This document shows positions 17,711 through 27,553 of a DNA stretch of 47,631 nucleotides, piece after piece (position 1 is the first letter of the stretch; every line of letters starts with the position of its first letter). Both the position numbers and the translations under genes were made by a program. The stretch is taken from positions 1-47,631 of the forward strand of contig SUXE01000023.1 of assembly GCA_015061115.1 (NCBI GenBank), read 5' to 3'. Under the pieces are notes generated by a model. The model was not told the DNA's origin and ran no database searches. It saw nothing but the letters and a program-made list of their open reading frames with translations. Source of the stretch: Bacteroidales bacterium (GTDB lineage: Bacteria; Bacteroidota; Bacteroidia; Bacteroidales; Paludibacteraceae).

Positions 17711-18532
17711 TTATAAGATTTCATTTTTATTTATTCCATATGGGGTATAGCCTATTTGTAATCGATTGTTTTCTTCGAAAATAGGTATGTTGGGATTTGG
17801 ATTCCTTTCTATTCGTTTGTGCTTTCTGTGGTAGACGCGGCATATGAATGAGTGCCTGAATACAGGAATGCCTATGCGTGCCAAACGAGCTTCTAGGTCT
17901 GTGTCTTCTCCTGTGGCTGGAGCTAGGAATCTTTCGTCAAATCCATTAACTTTTAGCAAATCGCTTTTGTACATTCCGAAATTACATCCTAATAGTCCTC
18001 CTTTTTTGGGCTTGCATATTCTTAATATATTACGGATCTTCAATGGTACTCGCAAAACATTTTCTGAATGACGCTCTTTGCTGAATAGCAAACTGAGCGA
18101 TTTCTTTTCGAGATATCCATCTGCTACAAGCTCTGGAGTCAAATCATCTGACATCTTCTGCGGAAGCTGCACTCGTCGTCCTCCTACCACAATGCCTTGT
18201 TGACGTAGATCATAATGGTCTTTCACAAAATTTTTGTCGGGGATACAATCTCCATCAAGAAATACCAGATATTCAGATCTGCTTGCCACAACCGCTTTAT
18301 TTAATATGATGTCTTTCTGCCATCCGTTGTCTTCATGCCATACGTGCTGAACTGGGAAAGACACTTCTTTTATCATTTGTTTTATTGTCTGAACACTCTC
18401 TTCTGATGAGCCATCATCTGCAATGACAACTTCGAATGCCTTATAGGTTTGTCGCTGCAACATGTTGAAAATCATTTTCAACCATTTAGTGTTGTTGTAA
18501 ACGGCAATTATTATGGAAATGTCTGTTTGCAT
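17711..18532 (-). CDS. GT2-family glycosyltransferase
   Basis: The 273-residue soluble GT-A enzyme has SIIIAVYN near the N-terminus, ADDGSSEE at about 37-44, the DGDCIPD metal-binding motif at about 93-99, and a galactosyltransferase-like C-terminal part containing ATGEDTDLEARL. The frame can start at TTG 18541, but ATG 18532 is preferred. It adds a sugar to a cytosolic acceptor, probably for a surface glycan or glycolipid. It is separated from the ketosynthase cluster by its own terminator, so membership in that pathway is not supported. The uvrA gene ends 40 bases upstream of this start. Confidence 0.85.
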   Translation of the reverse strand: MQTDISIIIAVYNNTKWLKMIFNMLQRQTYKAFEVVIADDGSSEESVQTIKQMIKEVSFPVQHVWHEDNGWQKDIILNKAVVASRSEYLVFLDGDCIPDKNFVKDHYDLRQQGIVVGGRRVQLPQKMSDDLTPELVADGYLEKKSLSLLFSKERHSENVLRVPLKIRNILRICKPKKGGLLGCNFGMYKSDLLKVNGFDERFLAPATGEDTDLEARLARIGIPVFRHSFICRVYHRKHKRIERNPNPNIPIFEENNRLQIGYTPYGINKNEIL

Positions 18533-18572
18533 GTTCACCAAGTTTTTGTGTTTAGATAATTTATTTCGATGG

Positions 18573-21434
18573 TTATTTAGTATGTTTTTTTATCCATTCA
18601 AATTCTTCTTTCAAGAATTTGCCTGTATAGCTTTCTTCGCATGCTGCCACTTCATTTGGACGTCCGCAACAAACGACTTTGCCTCCGTTGCGTCCTCCGC
18701 CTGGACCCATGTCTATGATATAATCCGCCACTTTGATCACATCCAGATTATGCTCGATCACGACAACGGTATTGCCCTTGTCTACAAGACGCTGCAATAC
18801 TCCAAGCAATACTTTTATGTCTTCAAAATGAAGTCCTGTTGTCGGCTCGTCCAATATATACATCGTGTGGCCGGTATCTTTTTTGATCAGCTCTGTCGCC
18901 AGTTTTATTCGTTGACTCTCTCCTCCAGATAGGGTAGTGGATGGCTGACCAAGTTTGATATAGCCCAAACCGATCTCTTGCAATATCTTGACTTTCTGAT
19001 ATATAGTCGGCACGTTCTCGAAAAACTCTACAGCCATGTTGATTGTCATGTCCAACACGTCTGCGATGCTCTTTCCTTTGAAGCGGACTTCAAGCGTCTC
19101 TCGGTTGTAGCGTTTTCCATGGCATTCTTCACATGGAGTCAACACGTCAGGCAAGAAATTCATCTCGATTGTTTTGAATCCGTTGCCCATACAAGCTTCG
19201 CATCTTCCTCCTTTCACGTTGAATGAGAATCTGCCGGGTCTGTATCCTCTTATCTTAGACTCTGGAGCATTTACAAACAAAGCTCGTATGTCGGAGAATA
19301 TTCCTGTGTAAGTGGCTGGATTTGAACGGGGTGTGCGGCCGATCGGAGTCTGGTCGACGTTGATGACCTTGTCTATGTTCTCAATTCCGTCTATCGCATC
19401 GTATGGAAGTGGATCCTGCAATGAACGGTAGAATTTCTGGCTGAGAATTGGCTGCAGTGTGTCGTTGATAAGTGTACTTTTTCCACTTCCTGACACTCCC
19501 GTCACCACAATCAACATTCCAAGTGGGAATGTCACTGTAGCTCCTTTTAGGTTGTTGCCTCTTGCTCCATATAGAGTGATGGCTTTGCCGTTGCCCTCAC
19601 GCAGTGTCTCATTAGGGAGAATGTTTTTGTCTCCAGACAGATATTGGGCAGTGGTGGTGCCTTTCTTCAGCATCTCTTTCGGTGTGCCTGAGAATACGAC
19701 CTCTCCACCGAGACGTCCCGCTTTAGGTCCGATATCCACAATATAGTCTGCATTGAGCATCATATCTTTGTCGTGCTCGACAACGATGACTGTGTTGCCG
19801 ACATCACGAAGATTCTTTAATGAGTTGATTAATCGGATGTTGTCTCTCTGATGCAGACCGATGCTTGGCTCGTCAAGGATATAAAGCACGTTGACGAGTT
19901 GTGATCCGATCTGAGTGGCCAGACGGATACGTTGGCTTTCTCCTCCTGACAGCGTGACGCTTGCACGGTTGAGACTCAGGTATTCCAAACCGACGTCGAG
20001 CAAAAACTGTATTCGTGTGCTGATCTCTTTCAAAATCTCGCTTGCGATGGCTTTCTGCTTGTCGCTCATGCCAGATTCGGCTGTCTTGCACCATTCCATC
20101 AATTGAGCCAAGTCCATTTCGGAAAGTTGGGCGATGTTCATTCCGTTGATACGGAAATGCAAGGCTTCTTTCTTCAGTCTCTGTCCTTGACATTCTGGGC
20201 AGACGGTGGTTTTGCTGAACTGAGATGCCCATTTCTGTGCTGTGGCGGACGCATCGTCCTCCTGCTGCATCTCCACGTATTGCATCACACCCTCGAATCC
20301 AAGAGGACGGCTGACTACTCCTGTGGCGTCATTCTTCACTTGGATCAATTCGTCTGTACCGTTGAGGATGATGTCCAATGCCTCTTCCGGAATGTCGCTG
20401 ATAGGATCTTTAAGTGTGAATCCATATTTCTCTGCGATCACCTCAAGTTGAGAGAAGAAGACATTCTTTTTATATTTTCCAAGTGGCACTATGCCTCCTG
20501 AATAGATGCTGATGCTTTTGTCGGGGATGATCTTGTCGACATCCACAGTCGTGACCATTCCCAATCCTTTACAATGAGGACAGGCTCCGTGGGGTGAGTT
20601 GAATGAAAAATTGTGAGGTGCTGGCTCCGCATAAGATATTCCGGAAGTCGGGCACATCAGGTGTCGGCTGAAATGACGGGCTTGGTCTTCTCCACGTCGC
20701 ACGATCATCACTTCTCCATCTCCCAATTTCATCGCCAGACGCACAGATTCTCTGATTCTGTGAGCATCTTTGGCATGAACCATAAGCTTGTCTACCTCGA
20801 TCTCGATGTTGTGGTTCTTATAACGGTCCACCTTCATCCCAAGGACGATCTGGCGGATCTCACCGTCTATACGGACATTATGGAATCCTTTTTTGCGGAT
20901 CTGCTCGAAGAGTTCTTTATAGTGACCTTTTCTGGCTTTCACGACGGGAGCCAAAATGATGATTCCGTCTCCTTCATAGTCTGATTCGATAAGGTTTAGA
21001 ATCTGTTCCTCGCTGTATTTCACCATTTTTTCTCCTGTCTCGTAGGAGAAAGCTTCTCCGGCTCTTGCGAAAAGAAGACGCAGGAAGTCGTAGATTTCGG
21101 TTGTTGTGCCGACGGTGGAGCGGGGGTTCTTATTGGTTGTTTTTTGCTCGATAGAGATGACGGGGCTCAATCCTGTGATTTTATCCACGTCTGGACGCTC
21201 CACATTGCCAAGGAAGTTGCGGGCGTATGCAGAAAAAGTCTCGATATATCTGCGTTGGCCTTCAGCGAAGATAGTGTCGAATGCGAGAGACGACTTTCCG
21301 CTGCCGCTGAGTCCGGTGATCACCGTCAGTTTGTTGCGTGGAATAGACACGTCAATGTTTTTAAGATTGTGGACTCTTGCTCCGTAAACTTCAATCTGCT
21401 CTGTTTCGATTTCCTCTTCTGCTTTAACAGCCAT
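18573..21434 (-). CDS. uvrA: Excinuclease ABC subunit A
   Basis: The 953-residue protein has the UvrA duplicated ABC ATPase layout. The first Walker A is GLSGSGKSS (41-49) and the second GVSGSGKST (near 645). Signatures [13 protein letters not shown] and [13 protein letters not shown] are both present, and zinc-binding cysteines occur in CPHCKGLG and in CEACMGNG with CEECHGK. UvrA recognises bulky DNA lesions and loads UvrB in nucleotide excision repair. Length and motifs are those of the main bacterial UvrA, not of the shorter UvrA2 types. It is divergent from the OmpA-family gene and has a -7 box at 21462-21469. Confidence 0.97.
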   Translation of the reverse strand: MAVKAEEEIETEQIEVYGARVHNLKNIDVSIPRNKLTVITGLSGSGKSSLAFDTIFAEGQRRYIETFSAYARNFLGNVERPDVDKITGLSPVISIEQKTTNKNPRSTVGTTTEIYDFLRLLFARAGEAFSYETGEKMVKYSEEQILNLIESDYEGDGIIILAPVVKARKGHYKELFEQIRKKGFHNVRIDGEIRQIVLGMKVDRYKNHNIEIEVDKLMVHAKDAHRIRESVRLAMKLGDGEVMIVRRGEDQARHFSRHLMCPTSGISYAEPAPHNFSFNSPHGACPHCKGLGMVTTVDVDKIIPDKSISIYSGGIVPLGKYKKNVFFSQLEVIAEKYGFTLKDPISDIPEEALDIILNGTDELIQVKNDATGVVSRPLGFEGVMQYVEMQQEDDASATAQKWASQFSKTTVCPECQGQRLKKEALHFRINGMNIAQLSEMDLAQLMEWCKTAESGMSDKQKAIASEILKEISTRIQFLLDVGLEYLSLNRASVTLSGGESQRIRLATQIGSQLVNVLYILDEPSIGLHQRDNIRLINSLKNLRDVGNTVIVVEHDKDMMLNADYIVDIGPKAGRLGGEVVFSGTPKEMLKKGTTTAQYLSGDKNILPNETLREGNGKAITLYGARGNNLKGATVTFPLGMLIVVTGVSGSGKSTLINDTLQPILSQKFYRSLQDPLPYDAIDGIENIDKVINVDQTPIGRTPRSNPATYTGIFSDIRALFVNAPESKIRGYRPGRFSFNVKGGRCEACMGNGFKTIEMNFLPDVLTPCEECHGKRYNRETLEVRFKGKSIADVLDMTINMAVEFFENVPTIYQKVKILQEIGLGYIKLGQPSTTLSGGESQRIKLATELIKKDTGHTMYILDEPTTGLHFEDIKVLLGVLQRLVDKGNTVVVIEHNLDVIKVADYIIDMGPGGGRNGGKVVCCGRPNEVAACEESYTGKFLKEEFEWIKKHTK

Positions 21435-21461
21435 AGTTTGCTACAAATTTGTAAATTTCTG

Positions 21462-21490
21462 CAAAGTTATCAATTCTTTTTATATTTTTG
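21462..21490. promoter_or_regulatory. Divergent -7 boxes for uvrA and the OmpA-family gene
   Basis: TAACTTTG is read on the minus strand at 21462-21469 (for uvrA) and TATTTTTG on the plus strand at 21483-21490 (for the OmpA-family gene). Both match TAnnTTTG. The two promoters would overlap back to back in a 90-base gap. Confidence 0.5.
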
Positions 21491-21524
21491 TAATTACGAA
21501 TAAATCAAAGATCACAAAAGAATT

Positions 21525-22736
21525 ATGGATAGCAAAATAAAAGTTCACGGCCGAGCTCAGAGCCGTACTGTATTGGGTATAGTCGAGGCATACTTGCTAC
21601 TTCATCCTGAATCAACAAAAGAGGATTTGGATAAGGCATTTCCAGAGACACTTAGTTCTGCGGCTGGAAAATCTTTGTTCCTTGACGTCAGAGAGAAAGG
21701 TAATGTGAAAAATTACGAGAAAAGATACTTTGAGCGTGACGACGAGACTATTTTCTTGGCTGATGGCACTGAGCTTGCAATGATTGAGGCTTGGAACAAT
21801 GCTGACTACAACAAGGTGGTGGAGCACGCAAAACAGTTCGGAATTGAGGTTGCTGAGTTCAGCAAGACAAAGCGCCCAGGTGAAAGAGGAAGTTTCTGGC
21901 TTGAAGGCTTGAACGACTATGATGTTGAGGCTGCTCAGGAGAATTTCAAGGCATTGGCTGCTGGCAATGCACCTGTCGCTCATGAGGATAAAACAGAGAA
22001 ACCATTGGAGACTCGTGCTCTCGGAAGTAAAATAGAGAGTCCACGCGACAATGACGATGCAGATCCGTTTATGGCTGCGACAGCGTCGTTGCCTAATAAA
22101 AAGAAAGATGTTGAGGAGGTTTCGGATGATGATACAAATGCGTCATGCAACTGTAAGTGGATTCCTGTCATCTTGATGCTTTTGCTTTTCGGATTCTTTA
22201 TGATGAAGGCTTGCAACGATGATAAAGATTTCACTTGTGGATATGAGGACAGAGAGACATTTGTAAGAGATAGTTTGTATCAGGATTCTGTATTCCGTGC
22301 AAAAGCGTTGGCAGATAGTTTGGCTGCTGCAAGAGACTCTATCAAGGATGTGATCGTGACAGCTGAGACTGTAGATGATATCGCTAAGGCGATTGCAGAC
22401 AATATGGAAAAGGGAGTCTCTTCAAGTTTCGACAATATCAATTTCGAGACAGGAAGTGCTGAGTTGAGTGAAGGCTCAAAGAATGCTCTTGATGGTATTG
22501 TGAAGTTCTTGAAGGACAATCCAGATAAGAAGATACAGGTTGTAGGTCATACAAGTACAGACGGTACTGATGAGATCAATATTCCTCTTTCAATGGAACG
22601 AGCTAAGGCAGTGACTGATTATATTGAGAAGCAGGGTGTTGATGGAAGCCGATTGTCTTATCAGGGAATGGGTGCTTCAAAGCCAATCAGCGATATCCCA
22701 GAGAAGAACAGACGAGTTGAGATTCAGGTGTTCTAA
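21525..22736 (+). CDS. OmpA-family protein with cytoplasmic N-terminal domain
   Basis: The 403-residue protein has no signal peptide. Residues 1-150 form a soluble domain that I do not recognise, followed by an acidic linker. A single membrane helix (about 209-229, WIPVILMLLLFGFFMM) comes next. After it a helical, charged stretch leads to a C-terminal OmpA/MotB-like peptidoglycan-binding domain (about 300-403), with NFETGSAEL, VVGHTSTDG and the conserved arginine in SMERAK. The C-terminal domain is predicted to sit in the periplasm and grip peptidoglycan while the N-terminal domain stays in the cytosol. This suggests a link or signal across the inner membrane; the role is unknown. Confidence 0.85.
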   Translation: MDSKIKVHGRAQSRTVLGIVEAYLLLHPESTKEDLDKAFPETLSSAAGKSLFLDVREKGNVKNYEKRYFERDDETIFLADGTELAMIEAWNNADYNKVVEHAKQFGIEVAEFSKTKRPGERGSFWLEGLNDYDVEAAQENFKALAAGNAPVAHEDKTEKPLETRALGSKIESPRDNDDADPFMAATASLPNKKKDVEEVSDDDTNASCNCKWIPVILMLLLFGFFMMKACNDDKDFTCGYEDRETFVRDSLYQDSVFRAKALADSLAAARDSIKDVIVTAETVDDIAKAIADNMEKGVSSSFDNINFETGSAELSEGSKNALDGIVKFLKDNPDKKIQVVGHTSTDGTDEINIPLSMERAKAVTDYIEKQGVDGSRLSYQGMGASKPISDIPEKNRRVEIQVF

Positions 22737-22760
22737 TAGCTGAATCCTGAAAATAATATA

Positions 22761-22787
22761 GGACGTCACAATGTGGCGTCCTTTTTT
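22761..22787 (+). terminator. Terminator of the OmpA-family gene
   Basis: Arms GGACGTCAC (22761-22769) and GTGGCGTCC (22773-22781) pair with one G-T. A T6 run follows. It lies 24 bases after the stop codon. Confidence 0.9.
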
Positions 22788-22840
22788 GTTGTGTTGGGTC
22801 TTTTCCCGACAGTTGTGTAACATGCTTTGTGACTCTCTCT

Positions 22841-22874
22841 CCGACAGTTGTATAACAAGTTATACAACAATCGG
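22841..22874. repeat. 34-bp near-perfect palindrome
   Basis: GTTGTATAAC-aa-GTTATACAAC (22847-22868) is a perfect inverted repeat. It is flanked by CCGA and TCGG, which also pair. A diverged half copy (CCGACAGTTGTGTAAC) begins 35 bases earlier at 22806. A second small hairpin, GTTCCC-ttc-GGGAAC, lies at 22897-22911. Confidence 0.75.
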
Positions 22875-22940
22875 ATACGGTTGAATTCTTCAATGTGTTC
22901 CCTTCGGGAACGAATCATCAATCATCCATCATCAACCAAC

Positions 22941-24284
22941 TTATAAATCCTTGATCAGCATATCGCTTGTTGCATTCTCAATGTTGGCGACGTGATTGCT
23001 GAAATGCTTGCTTATCTCGCTTTGAGTTTGTGTCTCATCTTCTTTGTTGAAGTCGGCTGTATGGATTTTGTTGAAGAACAATCTCATTGTCATCAGTTCC
23101 ACAGGCATGGCAGGCTGAAAACAGTCTTCTCTTGTGTCGATCTGTACTTGACTTACGATTCCTGCCACACGCAGTTTCTCCAGATAATCTATCACTTGGT
23201 GTGATGATAACGCGCACTCCTCACTAAGTGTCTTCACTTCAGAAAAACTGATTTTGCCGTCTTTTGCTTCGCTGAAACGTCTGTATATGGATGAGGCTAT
23301 TTTCAATCTGTAGAAGTCGTTTTCATAGTCGGATTTCTTTTTGTCTCCGGTAGAAATGAATGACAGGTTTCCGTCGCTCTGCATTGAAAAACATAGTTCA
23401 GCTCCACTCAATGTGATTACCCAGAAGTAGTTTACAAACATTAATCCCAACACGATTATCGCGATACTACCGTACACTTGGTTGTAGCTGGCCGCTTTGA
23501 ACATGATCGTGGTGAACACAAAATAGAGCACGATGAACGCCAAACTTGCGATGAATGCTGAGATGATGGCTTTGCTTGCCTTGACTCGTGTGTTGGGAAT
23601 GGCAGTGTAGAGGAAGAAGAACATAAGGAGTGTTGCTATCCATGGTGTTCCCCATTTGACTATTGTCCCTATCGCGCCTCCTATTTCGTTGGTGTAGACT
23701 CTGAAACCTACGCTGCATATCAAAAGAATAGTTATGATGAATAGCGACGCGATATAGTTAGACACTCGTCTTATGAAACTTCTTGAATTCATTATTCTCC
23801 AGATGTCGTTGAAGAATGATTCGACTTCGGAGAAGATGCTGTAGACTGACCATGTGAGGAAGATTATACCGACACCCAGGATAACGCCACCTTGTGAGTA
23901 TTCAAGCTGCTTTTGCGCAGTGTTGTACAACTGCATGACTTTGTCGGAGTTCTCTCCTACGTATTCGTTGATCAGATCTATGATTTTCTCATCATATCCA
24001 CCAAATCCTTTGGCGATCGCAATTATGAATGCGAACACAGGTATCATGGAGAACACGGTGTGGTAGGTCAGCACTTTCGATTTCTGACCGATAGACTTTT
24101 GTTTGAATCCTATGAAGCATAGCAGCACCGTCGCCACTAATTCAAATATCCATCCGATACCTTTTATATCGCCGCCTTTACGGAGATTGTTGATGGCTTC
24201 ATAGATGTACTCTTGTGGATCTTTAAAGAATGAGACGAATCCTTTTTTCAACTTGCTTATTATATCTTTCGCTTTTGCTTCCAA
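22941..24284 (-). CDS. YihY/BrkB-family inner membrane protein
   Basis: The 447-residue protein has the six-helix BrkB (formerly mis-named RNase BN) domain at about residues 45-300, with the conserved LTYHTVFSMIP segment, followed by a C-terminal cytosolic domain of about 145 residues that looks like a winged helix (FSEVKTLSEECALSSHQVIDYL). Function of the family is not settled. A TTG codon at 24284 is the first possible start after an in-frame stop and no ATG occurs before about residue 80, so a TTG start is likely (a second TTG lies at residue 12). rnpB lies about 40 bases upstream on the same strand. Confidence 0.85.
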   Translation of the reverse strand: MEAKAKDIISKLKKGFVSFFKDPQEYIYEAINNLRKGGDIKGIGWIFELVATVLLCFIGFKQKSIGQKSKVLTYHTVFSMIPVFAFIIAIAKGFGGYDEKIIDLINEYVGENSDKVMQLYNTAQKQLEYSQGGVILGVGIIFLTWSVYSIFSEVESFFNDIWRIMNSRSFIRRVSNYIASLFIITILLICSVGFRVYTNEIGGAIGTIVKWGTPWIATLLMFFFLYTAIPNTRVKASKAIISAFIASLAFIVLYFVFTTIMFKAASYNQVYGSIAIIVLGLMFVNYFWVITLSGAELCFSMQSDGNLSFISTGDKKKSDYENDFYRLKIASSIYRRFSEAKDGKISFSEVKTLSEECALSSHQVIDYLEKLRVAGIVSQVQIDTREDCFQPAMPVELMTMRLFFNKIHTADFNKEDETQTQSEISKHFSNHVANIENATSDMLIKDL

Positions 24285-24315
24285 AACTGTTGTCGATTAA
24301 GTGTTAGTGGTTTAG

Positions 24316-24323
24316 AAAAAAAA
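24316..24323 (-). terminator. U-run at the 3' end of rnpB
   Basis: Eight A residues on the plus strand give a U8 run on the minus strand immediately after the P1 stem of RNase P RNA. Confidence 0.7.
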
Positions 24324-24696
24324 GAAGAGAGGAAGTATAAGCCGGGTTATGTGCCACGGCCAATTATTACTAAAAAGCCGTGCGTCTGCCATTTATCTAC
24401 GATGTGCGTCACCACACACCTCTAGCAATCTACCCTCCGACTCGGACGAGCAGCCCTCAAACGTCGGTATACATGATCTTGCAACCCATGACCGATATTG
24501 ACGCCGCATGTCGCCACACGACCGGTGGGCTCTTACCCCGCCTTTTCACCCTTACTGCCCGAAAGCAGCGGTATATTTCTGTTACCGTACATTCTCTCTC
24601 ACGAAAGACTTCCCGTTAGGAAGCATGGTCGCTCTGTGTTGCCCGGACTTTCCTCTGACGCATCATGTACGCCAGCGACAGACCCTTCTTCTCTTC
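24324..24696 (-). ncRNA. rnpB: RNase P RNA, bacterial class A
   Basis: On the minus strand the universally conserved 5' block GAGGAAAGTCCGGGC is at 24655-24641, and the 3' block AACCCGGCTTAT lies near the opposite end. A 12-base P1 stem pairs 24685-24696 with 24324-24335 with one mismatch, which sets both ends and a length of 373 bases. A TAATTTTG -7 box lies 6 bases before the 5' end. The RNA is the catalytic subunit that removes 5' leaders from tRNA precursors. Open frames on the plus strand here are spurious. Confidence 0.95.
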
Positions 24697-24702
24697 AGTT
24701 TG

Positions 24703-24710
24703 CAAAATTA
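24703..24710 (-). promoter_or_regulatory. -7 box (TAATTTTG) of rnpB
   Basis: It matches TAnnTTTG and is placed 6 bases upstream of the predicted RNA 5' end, the expected spacing for a -7 element. Confidence 0.7.
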
Positions 24711-24882
24711 CACTTTTTTCGGGTATAAAAATATAAAATCTCTATCTTTTGGAAACGGAATTTGTGACATCGGAAAATATAACCCCGAATGGGGTAATGG
24801 ATGGCGTGTCTACCGATATTTAACGTCTGACGACGTAACAAGGGATCGCCAGTACACATCAAATAATGAATTACGCATTAAA

Positions 24883-27063
24883 TCAATATACCAATTTCTG
24901 CGTCATGATTTTTCCGTCTATGGTTTGCACTCTGATTATCATTGGCTCTTTTGAATGTACGGAGATTTCCCAACTGTTGTTGATTACTCCATTTGCTTTG
25001 AAGATTTTCTCCTTTCCATTTGCTTTCGTGACTTTCACCTCTTTTATTATGTCATTCGCTATGATGTTGATCTTGCTGCCTCTTTTGTAGACTATGAAAA
25101 CATCATTTGGCATTTCGCTGAGATTGCTGACATCATTGACGTTAGATATTTTTACAGGTGTGCTCGCACATGTGTTGCCAGCGGATATTTTCCAGTTGTA
25201 GAAGAAGAGATAGTATGGCGACGCGTCTATCCATTCTACATTGGAACCTGTGATGGTTATTATTCCGTCTATTGTATATGGAAATTTTATGTCAGTGTCT
25301 TTTTGGTTGGAGTGTCGCAATCTGCCTGTGCTGCCCACCGCATCCATCATATATTTGCCTTTGGTCAGTGTTGCGTTGATAGGTAGACGGTGCTCTCCTA
25401 TACCAAGTCCTGGATATTTCTGCTCCCATACGGTATTCTCGCCATCGTCTGTTATGATTCGCAACACGACGTCTTGTGCATCAGCGGTATATATTGATAG
25501 TGAGTCGATTGTGACATCTCTGAATGTCTCGAATCTCATCTTTCTGTCGAATCTGTTTTCTGTAAACGATTCGTTGACACTTATGCTTTTCTTGCCTACA
25601 TATCCGGAATAAGCGTCGGCATCAGATACGTAAATGTATCTTTCTCCATTTGGAATTTCCACTTTGCAACTGCTTCCGATACTGAATGGGAGACCATTCT
25701 CGTCTTTCCAAATATATTCTTTTGATGGAGACGGTTTTATCTCCACTATTTTGCCTGGTTCATCTGTCACATCATGGATATTCAATAGCTTTGACGTAAG
25801 TCTTACGTTTGCTGATGCCTCTTCGCATCCTTCAGCTTTCACTTTGACTGTATATGTTCCAGCATCTTTTACCTTAATGGATGGCTCGGCTGTTTGCAAA
25901 TCTCTTCCGTCTTTCAACCATTGGTAAGAAACGTTGTTTTTGGTGTCAATGCCACACTCAAGGATCTCGAATGATGTTTTGCAGATAGCCCTGTCTTTTC
26001 CCAAATTCGGTTCTAATTGTTCGCTGATGTAGACGGTGCTTTTTTTCGCACACCATCCGCTGTCTACAGCTAGTGTATATGTTCCGCTTTTGTCGACGGT
26101 GATGCTTTTGTTGTTGGATATCAATGTGTTGCCTTTCGTCCAGACGTATGAATCGTAGTTGGTGTCTGATGCGGAGAGTAGGATAGGGGATCCTGCACAT
26201 AACGCTTTGTTTTTACCAAGGGAAGGCCCGGTACATGTGTAGAGACGGGATTCTATACGGCTTGTTCCGATTCTGATGTCGTCAAACCAAATATGGCAGG
26301 TTTCAGTTGGCGCCCACGTTTCGTCGTCTCCACCATGGAATGTCGAGATGTATAGTTTGTCCACTTTGTCTCCATTATTTGTAAATCTGAGACCCTTTAG
26401 CGACAGCACCTCTTTGCCGTCTACCCAAGCCTGCACTTCACCGTCGTATACATCTCCTGCAGAATTGATTTTTACTCGTTCTTCGATGTGGTGCCATGTG
26501 CCTCTCTCAAATATCACATTGCTTCCATCTGCATATTTCAACGGATGGTCTTCACCATATTTCTCTGGCTTGTCCATGTGGTAGAGATAAAGCACTATCT
26601 GTCCACCGGCTCTCCACATGAATCGTGCGGAGAATCCGTTTGTGCCGTCACAGTTGTCTCCTCCTGAACAGTTGTTTCCTCCGCATAAACCAGGCAGTTT
26701 GCCTCCTTCGTTTGTTGTGCCGAAACTGAAATTGTCGGAGAATCGCATCCAATATGACATGTAAGCCACATCACGTGATGGAAATTTCAACTCCACTTGA
26801 GCTCCTGTCTCCTGTGGTCCGACACCACCTTTCGGATATTCTACACGCAATGATTTTCTGCCCGACACTGAATATGTGGTGTCGATTATAGTTCTGTCTT
26901 TCAGACCATTATCCCATGTGCCAGTAGAGAAACCTTCACTTTTCCAGTTATCAAGCAAATACGGTTTGCCTGCTTCCGCTGATTCGAAGCGAGTGGATGA
27001 AATCATCTCTGCTGATAATGATGCGGAGATCACTAATGATATGAATAGAAATATTGTTCTCAT
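24883..27063 (-). CDS. Secreted polysaccharide-lyase-like protein with Ig-like domains and T9SS type A tail
   Basis: The 726-residue protein has a signal peptide (1-17). A jelly-roll domain follows (about 20-275) with SYWMRFSDNF, GGKLPGLCGG and a WFDDIRIG-type C-terminal strand. This pattern resembles polysaccharide lyase family 14 and related alginate-lyase-like proteins. Two Ig/PKD-like domains (about 285-430) each hold a cysteine pair, then a beta-rich domain (about 490-640) of likely carbohydrate-binding type. The last 75 residues resemble a T9SS type A sorting domain. It is probably exported across the outer membrane and anchored or released at the surface. The substrate, an acidic polysaccharide by analogy, is unproven. 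A -7 box is at 27141-27148. Confidence 0.75.
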   Translation of the reverse strand: MRTIFLFISLVISASLSAEMISSTRFESAEAGKPYLLDNWKSEGFSTGTWDNGLKDRTIIDTTYSVSGRKSLRVEYPKGGVGPQETGAQVELKFPSRDVAYMSYWMRFSDNFSFGTTNEGGKLPGLCGGNNCSGGDNCDGTNGFSARFMWRAGGQIVLYLYHMDKPEKYGEDHPLKYADGSNVIFERGTWHHIEERVKINSAGDVYDGEVQAWVDGKEVLSLKGLRFTNNGDKVDKLYISTFHGGDDETWAPTETCHIWFDDIRIGTSRIESRLYTCTGPSLGKNKALCAGSPILLSASDTNYDSYVWTKGNTLISNNKSITVDKSGTYTLAVDSGWCAKKSTVYISEQLEPNLGKDRAICKTSFEILECGIDTKNNVSYQWLKDGRDLQTAEPSIKVKDAGTYTVKVKAEGCEEASANVRLTSKLLNIHDVTDEPGKIVEIKPSPSKEYIWKDENGLPFSIGSSCKVEIPNGERYIYVSDADAYSGYVGKKSISVNESFTENRFDRKMRFETFRDVTIDSLSIYTADAQDVVLRIITDDGENTVWEQKYPGLGIGEHRLPINATLTKGKYMMDAVGSTGRLRHSNQKDTDIKFPYTIDGIITITGSNVEWIDASPYYLFFYNWKISAGNTCASTPVKISNVNDVSNLSEMPNDVFIVYKRGSKINIIANDIIKEVKVTKANGKEKIFKANGVINNSWEISVHSKEPMIIRVQTIDGKIMTQKLVY

Positions 27064-27091
27064 ATATTCGAAGGAAATCTATTGTTCCGTG

Positions 27092-27127
27092 GACACGCAC
27101 GTCCGTGTTACACGCACGTCCGTGCGT
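27092..27127 (-). repeat. Palindromic GC-rich repeat in the 5' leader of the lyase-like gene
   Basis: ACGCACGTCCGTG occurs twice, about 19 bases apart. The second copy extends to a perfect inverted repeat, ACGCACG-tc-CGTGCGT (27112-27127). It lies between the -7 box at 27141-27148 and the start codon at 27063, so it would be a hairpin in the transcript leader. Confidence 0.7.
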
Positions 27128-27140
27128 CTCTACAAAGGTG

Positions 27141-27148
27141 CAAAAATA
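27141..27148 (-). promoter_or_regulatory. -7 box (TATTTTTG) for the lyase-like gene
   Basis: The minus strand reads TATTTTTG, matching TAnnTTTG, 77 bases before ATG 27063. Confidence 0.45.
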
Positions 27149-27553
27149 CATTTTTTATTGTATAATCCATTTCCAAACGGGCATGATTTCTATTATTCCA
27201 AATTTGCCCTCTACAGATTTGCGGAAAAATTTACGTTTTCTAAACAAAAGCGAATATTTATGTTTTCAAAATCACCAAAATTTAATAAAAAGTGATAAAA
27301 GTGAATATGATACGAAAAAAAAGTACTACATTAGGCGCATCAATCTAAAAATACGCATTCAATATTTATTTTGATTAATACATTTAAGGTATTTTATAGC
27401 ATTTGATCGTATTTTTTACGAACGTCCTTCGGGTTTGTGTGGATGAGTGAAGGGAGGAATGCCATTAACACCCCTCATATAGGGACAATTTCTATATAAG
27501 TACTTTATTGAACTCTATAACATATTATAACATATTGAATGTAAAAAAATATT
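27149..27553. other. AT-rich intergenic stretch without a gene
   Basis: This gap lies between two divergent secreted-protein genes. It is very AT-rich. The only structure I see is at about 27420-27477, a decayed-looking match to the interspersed repeat family (ACGTCCTTCGGG and CCATTAACACCCCTC). No convincing promoter box for the 27554 gene was found. Confidence 0.4.

Noticed and set aside
17711-18532. GT2 gene as part of the ketosynthase cluster
   Set aside because: A strong terminator (17681-17700) and the tetR promoter with its operators separate it from the operon.
24380-24954. Overlapping plus-strand open frames
   Set aside because: They lie opposite rnpB or in its promoter region, and the RNA signature there is unmistakable.
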